From assembly GCA_963989245.1 (NCBI GenBank), contig OZ022341.1:54175496-54239495 (forward strand): 64,000 nucleotides of DNA, written 5' to 3'. Each line of letters begins with the position of its first letter. The first letter of the stretch is position 1. The notes below the pieces were generated by a model. That model was not told the origin of the DNA, searched no databases, and saw nothing but the letters and a program-made list of their open reading frames with translations. Shown one piece after another: positions 40,163 to 50,579 of this stretch. The stretch is from Nansenia antarctica. Taxonomy: Eukaryota > Chordata > Actinopteri > Argentiniformes > Microstomatidae. A program made the position numbers and the translations under genes.

Positions 40163-40609
40163 TTAATAGTAATCAACTAAAACCTGTCTGCGATGGGACA
40201 CTTCAATCATACTATCATATACCGCATAAATTATTAGATTGATGGTATTAGGCAGCGGGTTCCTGAAACGTGTCTCCAGGCGTATGTTACCACTCTTGAT
40301 CAATGATAGATGCTGACTATTATCCTCGTCAGGTGTCAGATTAAATGCATAAAGAGTGTACCCTCTCAGGAAATCGTTTCGATCAATGGCCATAGCACTG
40401 TTCTTTAAATGTCTCCCTGTTGATAACACCAGTTGATAGAATTCACGAGTTACGCAACCATTAGGGAAGTCCGGTTGTAATGGTTTGGTGGGGAACTGGA
40501 CACCGTCAACATATATTGCCAGATATTCTAGATTATAATTCTTAAAATTGAATGGGTTCTTGCCATAGTCGCCCGTAAAAGAGTCATTATCAACCATCGC
40601 TACCACCAC
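40163..40609 (-). CDS. Capsid-like fragment, unit 39
   Basis: Common protein sequence. Confidence 0.7.
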   Translation of the reverse strand: MVVAMVDNDSFTGDYGKNPFNFKNYNLEYLAIYVDGVQFPTKPLQPDFPNGCVTREFYQLVLSTGRHLKNSAMAIDRNDFLRGYTLYAFNLTPDEDNSQHLSLIKSGNIRLETRFRNPLPNTINLIIYAVYDSMIEVSHRRQVLVDYY

Positions 40610-40721
40610 AGACTATGTTATTGTTTGACTAAAACCCCTTGCTTGACTAAATAAAAATGATTGTAATGATACATGAACTCTGATAATTTATTTGACCAAC
40701 ATTTTATTGACTTGCACAATC

Positions 40722-41171
40722 TTACACAATTGTCTGAACATGTTGAACACAACTAAACACATTATGAACACACACACACGGTTGCAACTTTTTCACAAAA
40801 CGTGTTACCATTGTGTCATTTTTAAACAGATTAGAAGAATATTTAGATATCAACATATCATAGGTGATGCCTCTACACATGTGATTTAAGAAGTAGATAC
40901 AGTGTTCACCACATGTGACCGATGTGACATCCTGAACTTGTTTGTCTGATAAATGTAACTCATCACATGACATGTTTAAAAAGTCATAAATCGATTTAGG
41001 AAATATTGAATGATTTGGAGCATTTCCAAAACTGTCAAAAAAACACCCAACTCTCTCCAATATATAAACTGCCAGCCAATGCTCTCCAGGCTGGTCAGAG
41101 GGGTGTGTGTTAATTATCATAGCACTAGGTCTTATTTGTAGAGGTTGCTGGGGCAGTTTATCACAAGCCAA
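40722..41171 (-). CDS. Adenain-like protease fragment, unit 39 (149-residue form)
   Basis: (AC)6 with I72L; units 39-41 repeat the order of 23-25 and 33-35. Confidence 0.78.
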   Translation of the reverse strand: MACDKLPQQPLQIRPSAMIINTHPSDQPGEHWLAVYILERVGCFFDSFGNAPNHSIFPKSIYDFLNMSCDELHLSDKQVQDVTSVTCGEHCIYFLNHMCRGITYDMLISKYSSNLFKNDTMVTRFVKKLQPCVCVHNVFSCVQHVQTIV

Positions 41172-41207
41172 AACACCTGGCTGTCAGTTCCACAGTATTC
41201 ATGATGC

Positions 41208-41654
41208 TTAATAGTAATCAACTAAAACCTGTCTGCGATGGGACACTTCAATCATACTATCATATACCGCATAAATTATTAGATTGATGGTATTAGGCAG
41301 CGGGTTCCTGAAACGTGTCTCCAGGCGTATGTTACCACTCTTGATCAATGATAGATGCTGACTATTATCCTCGTCAGGTGTCAGATTAAATGCATAAAGA
41401 GTGTACCCTCTCAGGAAATCGTTTCGATCAATGGCCATAGCACTGTTCTTTAAATGTCTCCCTGTTGATAACACCAGTTGATAGAATTCACGAGTTACGC
41501 AACCATTAGGGAAGTCCGGTTGTAATGGTTTGGTGGGGAACTGGACACCGTCAACATATATTGCCAGATATTCTAGATTATAATTCTTAAAATTGAATGG
41601 GTTCTTGCCATAGTCGCCCGTAAAAGAGTCATTATCAACCATCGCTACCACCAC
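41208..41654 (-). CDS. Capsid-like fragment, unit 40
   Basis: Common protein sequence. Confidence 0.7.
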   Translation of the reverse strand: MVVAMVDNDSFTGDYGKNPFNFKNYNLEYLAIYVDGVQFPTKPLQPDFPNGCVTREFYQLVLSTGRHLKNSAMAIDRNDFLRGYTLYAFNLTPDEDNSQHLSLIKSGNIRLETRFRNPLPNTINLIIYAVYDSMIEVSHRRQVLVDYY

Positions 41655-41766
41655 AGACTATGTTATTGTTTGACTAAAACCCCTTGCTTGACTAAATAAA
41701 AATGATTGTAATGATACATGAACTCTGATAATTTATTTGACCAACATTTTATTGACTTGCACAATC

Positions 41767-42216
41767 TTACACAATTGTCTGAACATGTTGAACACAACTA
41801 AACACATTATGAACACACACACACGGTTGCAACTTTTTCACAAAACGTGTTACCATTGTGTCATTTTTAAACAGATTAGAAGAATATTTAGATATCAACA
41901 TATCATAGGTGATGCCTCTACACATGTGATTTAAGAAGTAGATACAGTGTTCACCACATGTGACCGATGTGACATCCTGAACTTGTTTGTCTGATAAATG
42001 TAACTCATCACATGACATGTTTAAAAAGTCATAAATCGATTTAGGAAATATTGAATGATTTGGAGCATTTCCAAAACTGTCAAAAAAACACCCAACTCTC
42101 TCCAATATATAAACTGCCAGCCAATGCTCTCCAGGCTGGTCAGAGGGGTGTGTGTTAATTATCATAGCACTAGGTCTTATTTGTAGAGGTTGCTGGGGCA
42201 GTTTATCACAAGCCAA
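41767..42216 (-). CDS. Adenain-like protease fragment, unit 40 (149-residue form)
   Basis: (AC)6 with I72L. Confidence 0.78.
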   Translation of the reverse strand: MACDKLPQQPLQIRPSAMIINTHPSDQPGEHWLAVYILERVGCFFDSFGNAPNHSIFPKSIYDFLNMSCDELHLSDKQVQDVTSVTCGEHCIYFLNHMCRGITYDMLISKYSSNLFKNDTMVTRFVKKLQPCVCVHNVFSCVQHVQTIV

Positions 42217-42252
42217 AACACCTGGCTGTCAGTTCCACAGTATTCATGATGC

Positions 42253-42653
42253 TTAATAGTAATCAACTAAAACCTGTCTGCGATGGGACACTTCAATCAT
42301 ACTATCATATACCGCATAAATTATTAGATTGATGGTATTAGGCAGCGGGTTCCTGAAACGTGTCTCCAGGCGTATGTTACCACTCTTGATCAATGATAGA
42401 TGCTGACTCTCAGGAAATCGTTTCGATCAATGGCCATAGCACTGTTCTTTAAATGTCTCCCTGTTGATAACACCAGTTGATAGAATACACGAGTTACGCA
42501 ACCATTAGGGAAGTCCGGTTGTAATGGTTTGGTGGGGAACTGGACACCGTCAACATATATTGCCAGATATTCTAGATTATAATTCTTAAAATTGAATGGG
42601 TTCTTGCCATAGTCGCCCGTAAAAGAGTCATTATCAACCATCGCTACCACCAC
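42253..42653 (-). pseudogene. Capsid-like fragment, unit 41, broken by a 46-bp deletion
   Basis: Forty-six bases are missing at about 42408/42409 compared with other units, which removes codons ~83-98 and shifts the frame. The open part runs from 42653 to 42390 (87 codons) with a short foreign tail. The join shares a CT on both sides, consistent with slippage or end joining. E56V and the C marker (spacer) place this unit in the unit 21/25/31/35 subfamily. Confidence 0.85.
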
Positions 42654-42731
42654 AGACTATGTTATTGTTTGACTAAAACCCCTCGCTTGACTAAATAAAA
42701 ATGATTGTAATGATACATGAACTCTGATAAT

Positions 42732-43217
42732 TTATTTGACCAACATTTTATTGACTTGCACAATCTTACACAATTGTCTGAACATGTTGAACACAACTAA
42801 ACACATTATGAACACACACACACACGGTTGCAACTTTTTCACAAAACGTGTTACCATTGTGTCATTTTTAAACAGATTAGAAGAATATTTAGATATCAAC
42901 ATATCATAGGTGATGCCTCTACACATGTGATTTAAGAAGTAGATACAGTGTTCACCACATGTGACCGATGTGACATCCTGAACTTGTTTGTCTGATAAAT
43001 GTATCTCATCACATGACATGTTTAAAAAGTAATAAATCGATTTAGGAAATATTGAATGATTTGGAGCATTTCCAAAACTGTCAAAAAAACACCCAACTCT
43101 CTCCAATATATAAACTGCCAGCCAATGCTCTCCAGGCTGGTCAGAGGGGTGTGTGTTAATTATCATAGCACTAGGTCTTATTTGTAGAGGTTGCTGGGGC
43201 AGTTTATCACAAGCCAA
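42732..43217 (-). CDS. Adenain-like protease fragment, unit 41 (161-residue form)
   Basis: (AC)7 with D63Y; intact although its capsid-like partner is broken. Confidence 0.78.
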   Translation of the reverse strand: MACDKLPQQPLQIRPSAMIINTHPSDQPGEHWLAVYILERVGCFFDSFGNAPNHSIFPKSIYYFLNMSCDEIHLSDKQVQDVTSVTCGEHCIYFLNHMCRGITYDMLISKYSSNLFKNDTMVTRFVKKLQPCVCVFIMCLVVFNMFRQLCKIVQVNKMLVK

Positions 43218-43253
43218 AACACCTGGCTGTCAGTTCCACAGTATTCATGATGC

Positions 43254-43700
43254 TTAATAGTAATCAACTAAAACCTGTCTGCGATGGGACACTTCAATCA
43301 TACTATCATATACCGCATAAATTATTAGATTGATGGTATTAGGCAGCGGGTTCCTGAAACGTGTCTCCAGGCGTATGTTACCACTCTTGATCAATGATAG
43401 ATGCTGACTATTATCCTCGTCAGGTGTCAGATTAAATGCATAAAGAGTGTACCCTCTCAGGAAATCGTTTCGATCAATGGCCATAGCACTGTTCTTTAAA
43501 TGTCTCCCTGTTGATAACACCAGTTGATAGAATTCACGAGTTACGCAACCATTAGGGAAGTCCGGTTGTAATGGTTTGGTGGGGAACTGGACACCGTCAA
43601 CATATATTGCCAGATATTCTAGATTATAATTCTTAAAATTGAATGGGTTCTTGCCATAGTCGCCCGTAAAAGAGTCATTATCAACCATCGCTACCACCAC
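43254..43700 (-). CDS. Capsid-like fragment, unit 42
   Basis: Common protein sequence. Confidence 0.7.
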   Translation of the reverse strand: MVVAMVDNDSFTGDYGKNPFNFKNYNLEYLAIYVDGVQFPTKPLQPDFPNGCVTREFYQLVLSTGRHLKNSAMAIDRNDFLRGYTLYAFNLTPDEDNSQHLSLIKSGNIRLETRFRNPLPNTINLIIYAVYDSMIEVSHRRQVLVDYY

Positions 43701-43852
43701 AGACTATGTTATTGTTTGACTAAAACCCCTTGCTTGACTAAATAAAAATGATTGTAATGATACATGAACTCTGATAATTTATTTGACCAACATTTTATTG
43801 ACTTGCACAATCTTACACAATTGTCTGAACATGTTGAACACAACTAAACACA

Positions 43853-44263
43853 TTATGAACACACACACACGGTTGCAACTTTTTCCACAAAACGTGTTAC
43901 CATTGTGTCATTTTTAAACAGATTAGAAGAATATTTAGATATCAACATATCATAGGTGATGCCTCTACACATGTGATTTAAGAAGTAGATACAGTGTTCA
44001 CCACATGTGACCGATGTGACATCCTGAACTTGTTTGTCTGATGAATGTAACTCATCACATGACATGTTTAAAAAGTCATAAATCGATTTAGGAAATATTG
44101 AATGATTTGGAGCATTTCCAAAACTGTCAAAAAAACACCCAACTCTCTCCAATATATAAACTGCCAGCCAATGCTCTCCAGGCTGGTCAGAGGGGTGTGT
44201 GTTAATTATCATAGCACTAGGTCTTATTTGTAGAGGTTGCTGGGGCAGTTTATCACAAGCCAA
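43853..44263 (-). CDS. Adenain-like protease fragment, unit 42 (136-residue form)
   Basis: I72L with private L74S. An extra C near 43885 shifts the frame before the (AC)6 tract and changes residues from ~126 on, giving a unique short tail. The catalytic core is intact. Confidence 0.75.
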   Translation of the reverse strand: MACDKLPQQPLQIRPSAMIINTHPSDQPGEHWLAVYILERVGCFFDSFGNAPNHSIFPKSIYDFLNMSCDELHSSDKQVQDVTSVTCGEHCIYFLNHMCRGITYDMLISKYSSNLFKNDTMVTRFVEKVATVCVCS

Positions 44264-44299
44264 AACACCTGGCTGTCAGTTCCACAGTATTCATGATGC

Positions 44300-44746
44300 T
44301 TAATAGTAATCAACTAAAACCTGTCTGCGATGGGACACTTCAATCATACTATCATATACCGCATAAATTATTAGATTGATGGTATTAGGCAGCGGGTTCC
44401 TGAAACGTGTCTCCAGGCGTATGTTACCACTCTTGATCAATGATAGATGCTGACTATTATCCTCGTCAGGTGTCAGATTAAATGCATAAAGAGTGTACCC
44501 TCTCAGGAAATCGTTTCGATCAATGGCCATAGCACTGTTCTTTAAATGTCTCCCTGTTGATAACACCAGTTGATAGAATTCACGAGTTACGCAACCATTA
44601 GGGAAGTCCGGTTGTAATGGTTTGGTGGGGAACTGGACACCGTCAACATATATTGCCAGATATTCTAGATTATAATTCTTAAAATTGAATGGGTTCTTGC
44701 CATAGTCGCCCGTAAAAGAGTCATTATCAACCATCGCTACCACCAC
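44300..44746 (-). CDS. Capsid-like fragment, unit 43
   Basis: Common protein sequence. Confidence 0.7.
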   Translation of the reverse strand: MVVAMVDNDSFTGDYGKNPFNFKNYNLEYLAIYVDGVQFPTKPLQPDFPNGCVTREFYQLVLSTGRHLKNSAMAIDRNDFLRGYTLYAFNLTPDEDNSQHLSLIKSGNIRLETRFRNPLPNTINLIIYAVYDSMIEVSHRRQVLVDYY

Positions 44747-44824
44747 AGACTATGTTATTGTTTGACTAAAACCCCTTGCTTGACTAAATAAAAATGATTG
44801 TAATGATACATGAACTCTGATAAT

Positions 44825-45310
44825 TTATTTGACCAACATTTTATTGACTTGCACAATCTTACACAATTGTCTGAACATGTTGAACACAACTAAACACATT
44901 ATGAACACACACACACACGGTTGCAACTTTTTCACAAAACGTGTTACCATTGTGTCATTTTTAAACAGATTAGAAGAATATTTAGATATCAACATATCAT
45001 AGGTGATGCCTCTACACATGTGATTTAAGAAGTAGATACAGTGTTCACCACATGTGACCGATGTGACATCCTGAACTTGTTTGTCTGATAAATGTATCTC
45101 ATCACATGACATGTTTAAAAAGTCATAAATCGATTTAGGAAATATTGAATGATTTGGAGCATTTCCAAAACTGTCAAAAAAACACCCAACTCTCTCCAAT
45201 ATATAAACTGCCAGCCAATGCTCTCCAGGCTGGTCAGAGGGGTGTGTGTTAATTATCATAGCACTAGGTCTTATTTGTAGAGGTTGCTGGGGCAGTTTAT
45301 CACAAGCCAA
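44825..45310 (-). CDS. Adenain-like protease fragment, unit 43 (161-residue form)
   Basis: (AC)7; common core. Confidence 0.78.
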   Translation of the reverse strand: MACDKLPQQPLQIRPSAMIINTHPSDQPGEHWLAVYILERVGCFFDSFGNAPNHSIFPKSIYDFLNMSCDEIHLSDKQVQDVTSVTCGEHCIYFLNHMCRGITYDMLISKYSSNLFKNDTMVTRFVKKLQPCVCVFIMCLVVFNMFRQLCKIVQVNKMLVK

Positions 45311-45346
45311 AACACCTGGCTGTCAGTTCCACAGTATTCATGATGC

Positions 45347-45793
45347 TTAATAGTAATCAACTAAAACCTGTCTGCGATGGGACACTTCAATCATACTATC
45401 ATATACCGCATAAATTATTAGATTGATGGTATTAGGCAGCGGGTTCCTGAAACGTGTCTCCAGGCGTATGTTACCACTCTTGATCAATGATAGATGCTGA
45501 CTATTATCCTCGTCAGGTGTCAGATTAAATGCATAAAGAGTGTACCCTCTCAGGAAATCGTTTCGATCAATGGCCATAGCACTGTTCTTTAAATGTCTCC
45601 CTGTTGATAACACCAGTTGATAGAATTCACGAGTTACGCAACCATTAGGGAAGTCCGGTTGTAATGGTTTGGTGGGGAACTGGACACCGTCAACATATAT
45701 TGCCAGATATTCTAGATTATAATTCTTAAAATTGAATGGGTTCTTGCCATAGTCGCCCGTAAAAGAGTCATTATCAACCATCGCTACCACCAC
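45347..45793 (-). CDS. Capsid-like fragment, unit 44
   Basis: Common protein sequence. Confidence 0.7.
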   Translation of the reverse strand: MVVAMVDNDSFTGDYGKNPFNFKNYNLEYLAIYVDGVQFPTKPLQPDFPNGCVTREFYQLVLSTGRHLKNSAMAIDRNDFLRGYTLYAFNLTPDEDNSQHLSLIKSGNIRLETRFRNPLPNTINLIIYAVYDSMIEVSHRRQVLVDYY

Positions 45794-45871
45794 AGACTAT
45801 GTTATTGTTTGACTAAAACCCCTTGCTTGACTAAATAAAAATGATTGTAATGATACATGAACTCTGATAAT

Positions 45872-46357
45872 TTATTTGACCAACATTTTATTGACTTGCA
45901 CAATCTTACACAATTGTCTGAACATGTTGAACACAACTAAACACATTATGAACACACACACACACGGTTGCAACTTTTTCACAAAACGTGTTACCATTGT
46001 GTCATTTTTAAACAGATTAGAAGAATATTTAGATATCAACATATCATAGGTGATGCCTCTACACATGTGATTTAAGAAGTAGATACAGTGTTCACCACAT
46101 GTGACCGATGTGACATCCTGAACTTGTTTGTCTGATAAATGTATCTCATCACATGACATGTTTAAAAAGTCATAAATCGATTTAGGAAATATTGAATGAT
46201 TTGGAGCATTTCCAAAACTGTCAAAAAAACACCCAACTCTCTCCAATATATAAACTGCCAGCCAATGCTCTCCAGGCTGGTCAGAGGGGTGTGTGTTAAT
46301 TATCATAGCACTAGGTCTTATTTGTAGAGGTTGCTGGGGCAGTTTATCACAAGCCAA
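45872..46357 (-). CDS. Adenain-like protease fragment, unit 44 (161-residue form)
   Basis: (AC)7; common core. Confidence 0.78.
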   Translation of the reverse strand: MACDKLPQQPLQIRPSAMIINTHPSDQPGEHWLAVYILERVGCFFDSFGNAPNHSIFPKSIYDFLNMSCDEIHLSDKQVQDVTSVTCGEHCIYFLNHMCRGITYDMLISKYSSNLFKNDTMVTRFVKKLQPCVCVFIMCLVVFNMFRQLCKIVQVNKMLVK

Positions 46358-46393
46358 AACACCTGGCTGTCAGTTCCACAGTATTCATGATGC

Positions 46394-46840
46394 TTAATAG
46401 TAATCAACTAAAACCTGTCTGCGATGGGACACTTCAATCATACTATCATATACCGCATAAATTATTAGATTGATGGTATTAGGCAGCGGGTTCCTGAAAC
46501 GTGTCTCCAGGCGTATGTTACCACTCTTGATCAATGATAGATGCTGACTATTATCCTCGTCAGGTGTCAGATTAAATGCATAAAGAGTGTACCCTCTCAG
46601 GAAATCGTTTCGATCAATGGCCATAGCACTGTTCTTTAAATGTCTCCCTGTTGATAACACCAGTTGATAGAATTCACGAGTTACGCAACCATTAGGGAAG
46701 TCCGGTTGTAATGGTTTGGTGGGGAACTGGACACCGTCAACATATATTGCCAGATATTCTAGATTATAATTCTTAAAATTGAATGGGTTCTTGCCATAGT
46801 CGCCCGTAAAAGAGTCATTATCAACCATCGCTACCACCAC
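46394..46840 (-). CDS. Capsid-like fragment, unit 45
   Basis: Common protein sequence. Confidence 0.7.
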   Translation of the reverse strand: MVVAMVDNDSFTGDYGKNPFNFKNYNLEYLAIYVDGVQFPTKPLQPDFPNGCVTREFYQLVLSTGRHLKNSAMAIDRNDFLRGYTLYAFNLTPDEDNSQHLSLIKSGNIRLETRFRNPLPNTINLIIYAVYDSMIEVSHRRQVLVDYY

Positions 46841-46952
46841 AGACTATGTTATTGTTTGACTAAAACCCCTTGCTTGACTAAATAAAAATGATTGTAATGA
46901 TACATGAACTCTGATAATTTATTTGACCAACATTTTATTGACTTGCACAATC

Positions 46953-47402
46953 TTACACAATTGTCTGAACATGTTGAACACAACTAAACACATTATGAAC
47001 ACACACACACGGTTGCAACTTTTTCACAAAACGTGTTACCATTGTGTCATTTTTAAACAGATTAGAAGAATATTTAGATATCAACATATCATAGGTGATG
47101 CCTCTACACATGTGATTTAAGAAGTAGATACAGTGTTCACCACATGTGACCGATGTGACATCCTGAACTTGTTTGTCTGATAAATGTATCTCATCACATG
47201 ACATGTTTAAAAAGTCATAAATCGATTTAGGAAATATTGAATGATTTGGAGCATTTCCAAAACTGTCAAAAAAACACCCAACTCTCTCCAATTTATAAAC
47301 TGCCAGCCAATGCTCTCCAGGCTGGTCAGAGGGGTGTGTGTTAATTATCATAGCACTAGGTCTTATTTGTAGAGGTTGCTGGGGCAGTTTATCACAAGCC
47401 AA
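46953..47402 (-). CDS. Adenain-like protease fragment, unit 45 (149-residue form)
   Basis: (AC)6 with I37K, shared only with unit 58. Confidence 0.78.
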   Translation of the reverse strand: MACDKLPQQPLQIRPSAMIINTHPSDQPGEHWLAVYKLERVGCFFDSFGNAPNHSIFPKSIYDFLNMSCDEIHLSDKQVQDVTSVTCGEHCIYFLNHMCRGITYDMLISKYSSNLFKNDTMVTRFVKKLQPCVCVHNVFSCVQHVQTIV

Positions 47403-47438
47403 AACACCTGGCTGTCAGTTCCACAGTATTCATGATGC

Positions 47439-47885
47439 TTAATAGTAATCAACTAAAACCTGTCTGCGATGGGACACTTCAATCATACTATCATATACCG
47501 CATAAATTATTAGATTGATGGTATTAGGCAGCGGGTTCCTGAAACGTGTCTCCAGGCGTATGTTACCACTCTTGATCAATGATAGATGCTGACTATTATC
47601 CTCGTCAGGTGTCAGATTAAATGCATAAAGAGTGTACCCTCTCAGGAAATCGTTTCGATCAATGGCCATAGCACTGTTCTTTAAATGTCTCCCTGTTGAT
47701 AACACCAGTTGATAGAATTCACGAGTTACGCAACCATTAGGGAAGTCCGGTTGTAATGGTTTGGTGGGGAACTGGACACCGTCAACATATATTGCCAGAT
47801 ATTCTAGATTATAATTCTTAAAATTGAATGGGTTCTTGCCATAGTCGCCCGTAAAAGAGTCATTATCAACCATCGCTACCACCAC
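47439..47885 (-). CDS. Capsid-like fragment, unit 46
   Basis: Common protein sequence. Confidence 0.7.
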   Translation of the reverse strand: MVVAMVDNDSFTGDYGKNPFNFKNYNLEYLAIYVDGVQFPTKPLQPDFPNGCVTREFYQLVLSTGRHLKNSAMAIDRNDFLRGYTLYAFNLTPDEDNSQHLSLIKSGNIRLETRFRNPLPNTINLIIYAVYDSMIEVSHRRQVLVDYY

Positions 47886-47963
47886 AGACTATGTTATTGT
47901 TTGACTAAAACCCCTTGCTTGACTAAATAAAAATGATTGTAATGATACATGAACTCTGATAAT

Positions 47964-48449
47964 TTATTTGACCAACATTTTATTGACTTGCACAATCTTA
48001 CACAATTGTCTGAACATGTTGAACACAACTAAACACATTATGAACACACACACACACGGTTGCAACTTTTTCACAAAACGTGTTACCATTGTGTCATTTT
48101 TAAACAGATTAGAAGAATATTTAGATATCAACATATCATAGGTGATGCCTCTACACATGTGATTTAAGAAGTAGATACAGTGTTCACCACATGTGACCGA
48201 TGTGACATCCTGAACTTGTTTGTCTGATAAATGTATCTCATCACATGACATGTTTAAAAAGTCATAAATCGATTTAGGAAATATTGAATGATTTGGAGCA
48301 TTTCCAAAACTGTCAAAAAAACACCCAACTCTCTCCAATATATAAACTGCCAGCCAATGCTCTCCAGGCTGGTCAGAGGGGTGTGTGTTAATTATCATAG
48401 CACTAGGTCTTATTTGTAGAGGTTGCTGGGGCAGTTTATCACAAGCCAA
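47964..48449 (-). CDS. Adenain-like protease fragment, unit 46 (161-residue form)
   Basis: (AC)7; common core. Confidence 0.78.
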   Translation of the reverse strand: MACDKLPQQPLQIRPSAMIINTHPSDQPGEHWLAVYILERVGCFFDSFGNAPNHSIFPKSIYDFLNMSCDEIHLSDKQVQDVTSVTCGEHCIYFLNHMCRGITYDMLISKYSSNLFKNDTMVTRFVKKLQPCVCVFIMCLVVFNMFRQLCKIVQVNKMLVK

Positions 48450-48485
48450 AACACCTGGCTGTCAGTTCCACAGTATTCATGATGC

Positions 48486-48932
48486 TTAATAGTAATCAAC
48501 TAAAACCTGTCTGCGATGGGACACTTCAATCATACTATCATATACCGCATAAATTATTAGATTGATGGTATTAGGCAGCGGGTTCCTGAAACGTGTCTCC
48601 AGGCGTATGTTACCACTCTTGATCAATGATAGATGCTGACTATTATCCTCGTCAGGTGTCAGATTAAATGCATAAAGAGTGTACCCTCTCAGGAAATCGT
48701 TTCGATCAATGGCCATAGCACTGTTCTTTAAATGTCTCCCTGTTGATAACACCAGTTGATAGAATTCACGAGTTACGCAACCATTAGGGAAGTCCGGTTG
48801 TAATGGTTTGGTGGGGAACTGGACACCGTCAACATATATTGCCAGATATTCTAGATTATAATTCTTAAAATTGAATGGGTTCTTGCCATAGTCGCCCGTA
48901 AAAGAGTCATTATCAACCATCGCTACCACCAC
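48486..48932 (-). CDS. Capsid-like fragment, unit 47
   Basis: Common protein; the following spacer has an A-to-C change near 49008, shared with units 50 and 52. Confidence 0.7.
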   Translation of the reverse strand: MVVAMVDNDSFTGDYGKNPFNFKNYNLEYLAIYVDGVQFPTKPLQPDFPNGCVTREFYQLVLSTGRHLKNSAMAIDRNDFLRGYTLYAFNLTPDEDNSQHLSLIKSGNIRLETRFRNPLPNTINLIIYAVYDSMIEVSHRRQVLVDYY

Positions 48933-49010
48933 AGACTATGTTATTGTTTGACTAAAACCCCTTGCTTGACTAAATAAAAATGATTGTAATGATACATGAA
49001 CTCTGATCAT

Positions 49011-49496
49011 TTATTTGACCAACATTTTATTGACTTGCACAATCTTACACAATTGTCTGAACATGTTGAACACAACTAAACACATTATGAACACACACAC
49101 ACACGGTTGCAACTTTTTCACAAAACGTGTTACCATTGTGTCATTTTTAAACAGATTAGAAGAATATTTAGATATCAACATATCATAGGTGATGCCTCTA
49201 CACATGTGATTTAAGAAGTAGATACAGTGTTCACCACATGTGACCGATGTGACATCCTGAACTTGTTTGTCTGATAAATGTATCTCATCACATGACATGT
49301 TTAAAAAGTCATAAATCGATTTAGGAAATATTGAATGATTTGGAGCATTTCCAAAACTGTCAAAAAAACACCCAACTCTCTCCAATATATAAACTGCCAG
49401 CCAATGCTCTCCAGGCTGGTCAGAGGGGTGTGTGTTAATTATCATAGCACTAGGTCTTATTTGTAGAGGTTGCTGGGGCAGTTTATCACAAGCCAA
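49011..49496 (-). CDS. Adenain-like protease fragment, unit 47 (161-residue form)
   Basis: (AC)7; common core. Confidence 0.78.
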   Translation of the reverse strand: MACDKLPQQPLQIRPSAMIINTHPSDQPGEHWLAVYILERVGCFFDSFGNAPNHSIFPKSIYDFLNMSCDEIHLSDKQVQDVTSVTCGEHCIYFLNHMCRGITYDMLISKYSSNLFKNDTMVTRFVKKLQPCVCVFIMCLVVFNMFRQLCKIVQVNKMLVK

Positions 49497-49532
49497 AACA
49501 CCTGGCTGTCAGTTCCACAGTATTCATGATGC

Positions 49533-49979
49533 TTAATAGTAATCAACTAAAACCTGTCTGCGATGGGACACTTCAATCATACTATCATATACCGCATAAA
49601 TTATTAGATTGATGGTATTAGGCAGCGGGTTCCTGAAACGTGTCTCCAGGCGTATGTTACCACTCTTGATCAATGATAGATGCTGACTATTATCCTCGTC
49701 AGGTGTCAGATTAAATGCATAAAGAGTGTACCCTCTCAGGAAATCGTTTCGATCAATGGCCATAGCACTGTTCTTTAAATGTCTCCCTGTTGATAACACC
49801 AGTTGATAGAATTCACGAGTTACGCAACCATTAGGGAAGTCCGGTTGTAATGGTTTGGTGGGGAACTGGACACCGTCAACATATATTGCCAGATATTCTA
49901 GATTATAATTCTTAAAATTGAATGGGTTCTTGCCATAGTCGCCCGTAAAAGAGTCATTATCAACCATCGCTACCACCAC
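49533..49979 (-). CDS. Capsid-like fragment, unit 48
   Basis: Common protein sequence. Confidence 0.7.
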   Translation of the reverse strand: MVVAMVDNDSFTGDYGKNPFNFKNYNLEYLAIYVDGVQFPTKPLQPDFPNGCVTREFYQLVLSTGRHLKNSAMAIDRNDFLRGYTLYAFNLTPDEDNSQHLSLIKSGNIRLETRFRNPLPNTINLIIYAVYDSMIEVSHRRQVLVDYY

Positions 49980-50057
49980 AGACTATGTTATTGTTTGACT
50001 AAAACCCCTTGCTTGACTAAATAAAAATGATTGTAATGATACATGAACTCTGATAAT

Positions 50058-50543
50058 TTATTTGACCAACATTTTATTGACTTGCACAATCTTACACAAT
50101 TGTCTGAACATGTTGAACACAACTAAACACATTATGAACACACACACACACGGTTGCAACTTTTTCACAAAACGTGTTACCATTGTGTCATTTTTAAACA
50201 GATTAGAAGAATATTTAGATATCAACATATCATAGGTGATGCCTCTACACATGTGATTTAAGAAGTAGATACAGTGTTCACCACATGTGACCGATGTGAC
50301 ATCCTGAACTTGTTTGTCTGATAAATGTATCTCATCACATGACATGTTTAAAAAGTCATAAATCGATTTAGGAAATATTGAATGATTTGGAGCATTTCCA
50401 AAACTGTCAAAAAAACACCCAACTCTCTCCAATATATAAACTGCCAGCCAATGCTCTCCAGGCTGGTCAGAGGGGTGTGTGTTAATTATCATAGCACTAG
50501 GTCTTATTTGTAGAGGTTGCTGGGGCAGTTTATCACAAGCCAA
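50058..50543 (-). CDS. Adenain-like protease fragment, unit 48 (161-residue form)
   Basis: (AC)7; common core. Confidence 0.78.
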   Translation of the reverse strand: MACDKLPQQPLQIRPSAMIINTHPSDQPGEHWLAVYILERVGCFFDSFGNAPNHSIFPKSIYDFLNMSCDEIHLSDKQVQDVTSVTCGEHCIYFLNHMCRGITYDMLISKYSSNLFKNDTMVTRFVKKLQPCVCVFIMCLVVFNMFRQLCKIVQVNKMLVK

Positions 50544-50579
50544 AACACCTGGCTGTCAGTTCCACAGTATTCATGATGC

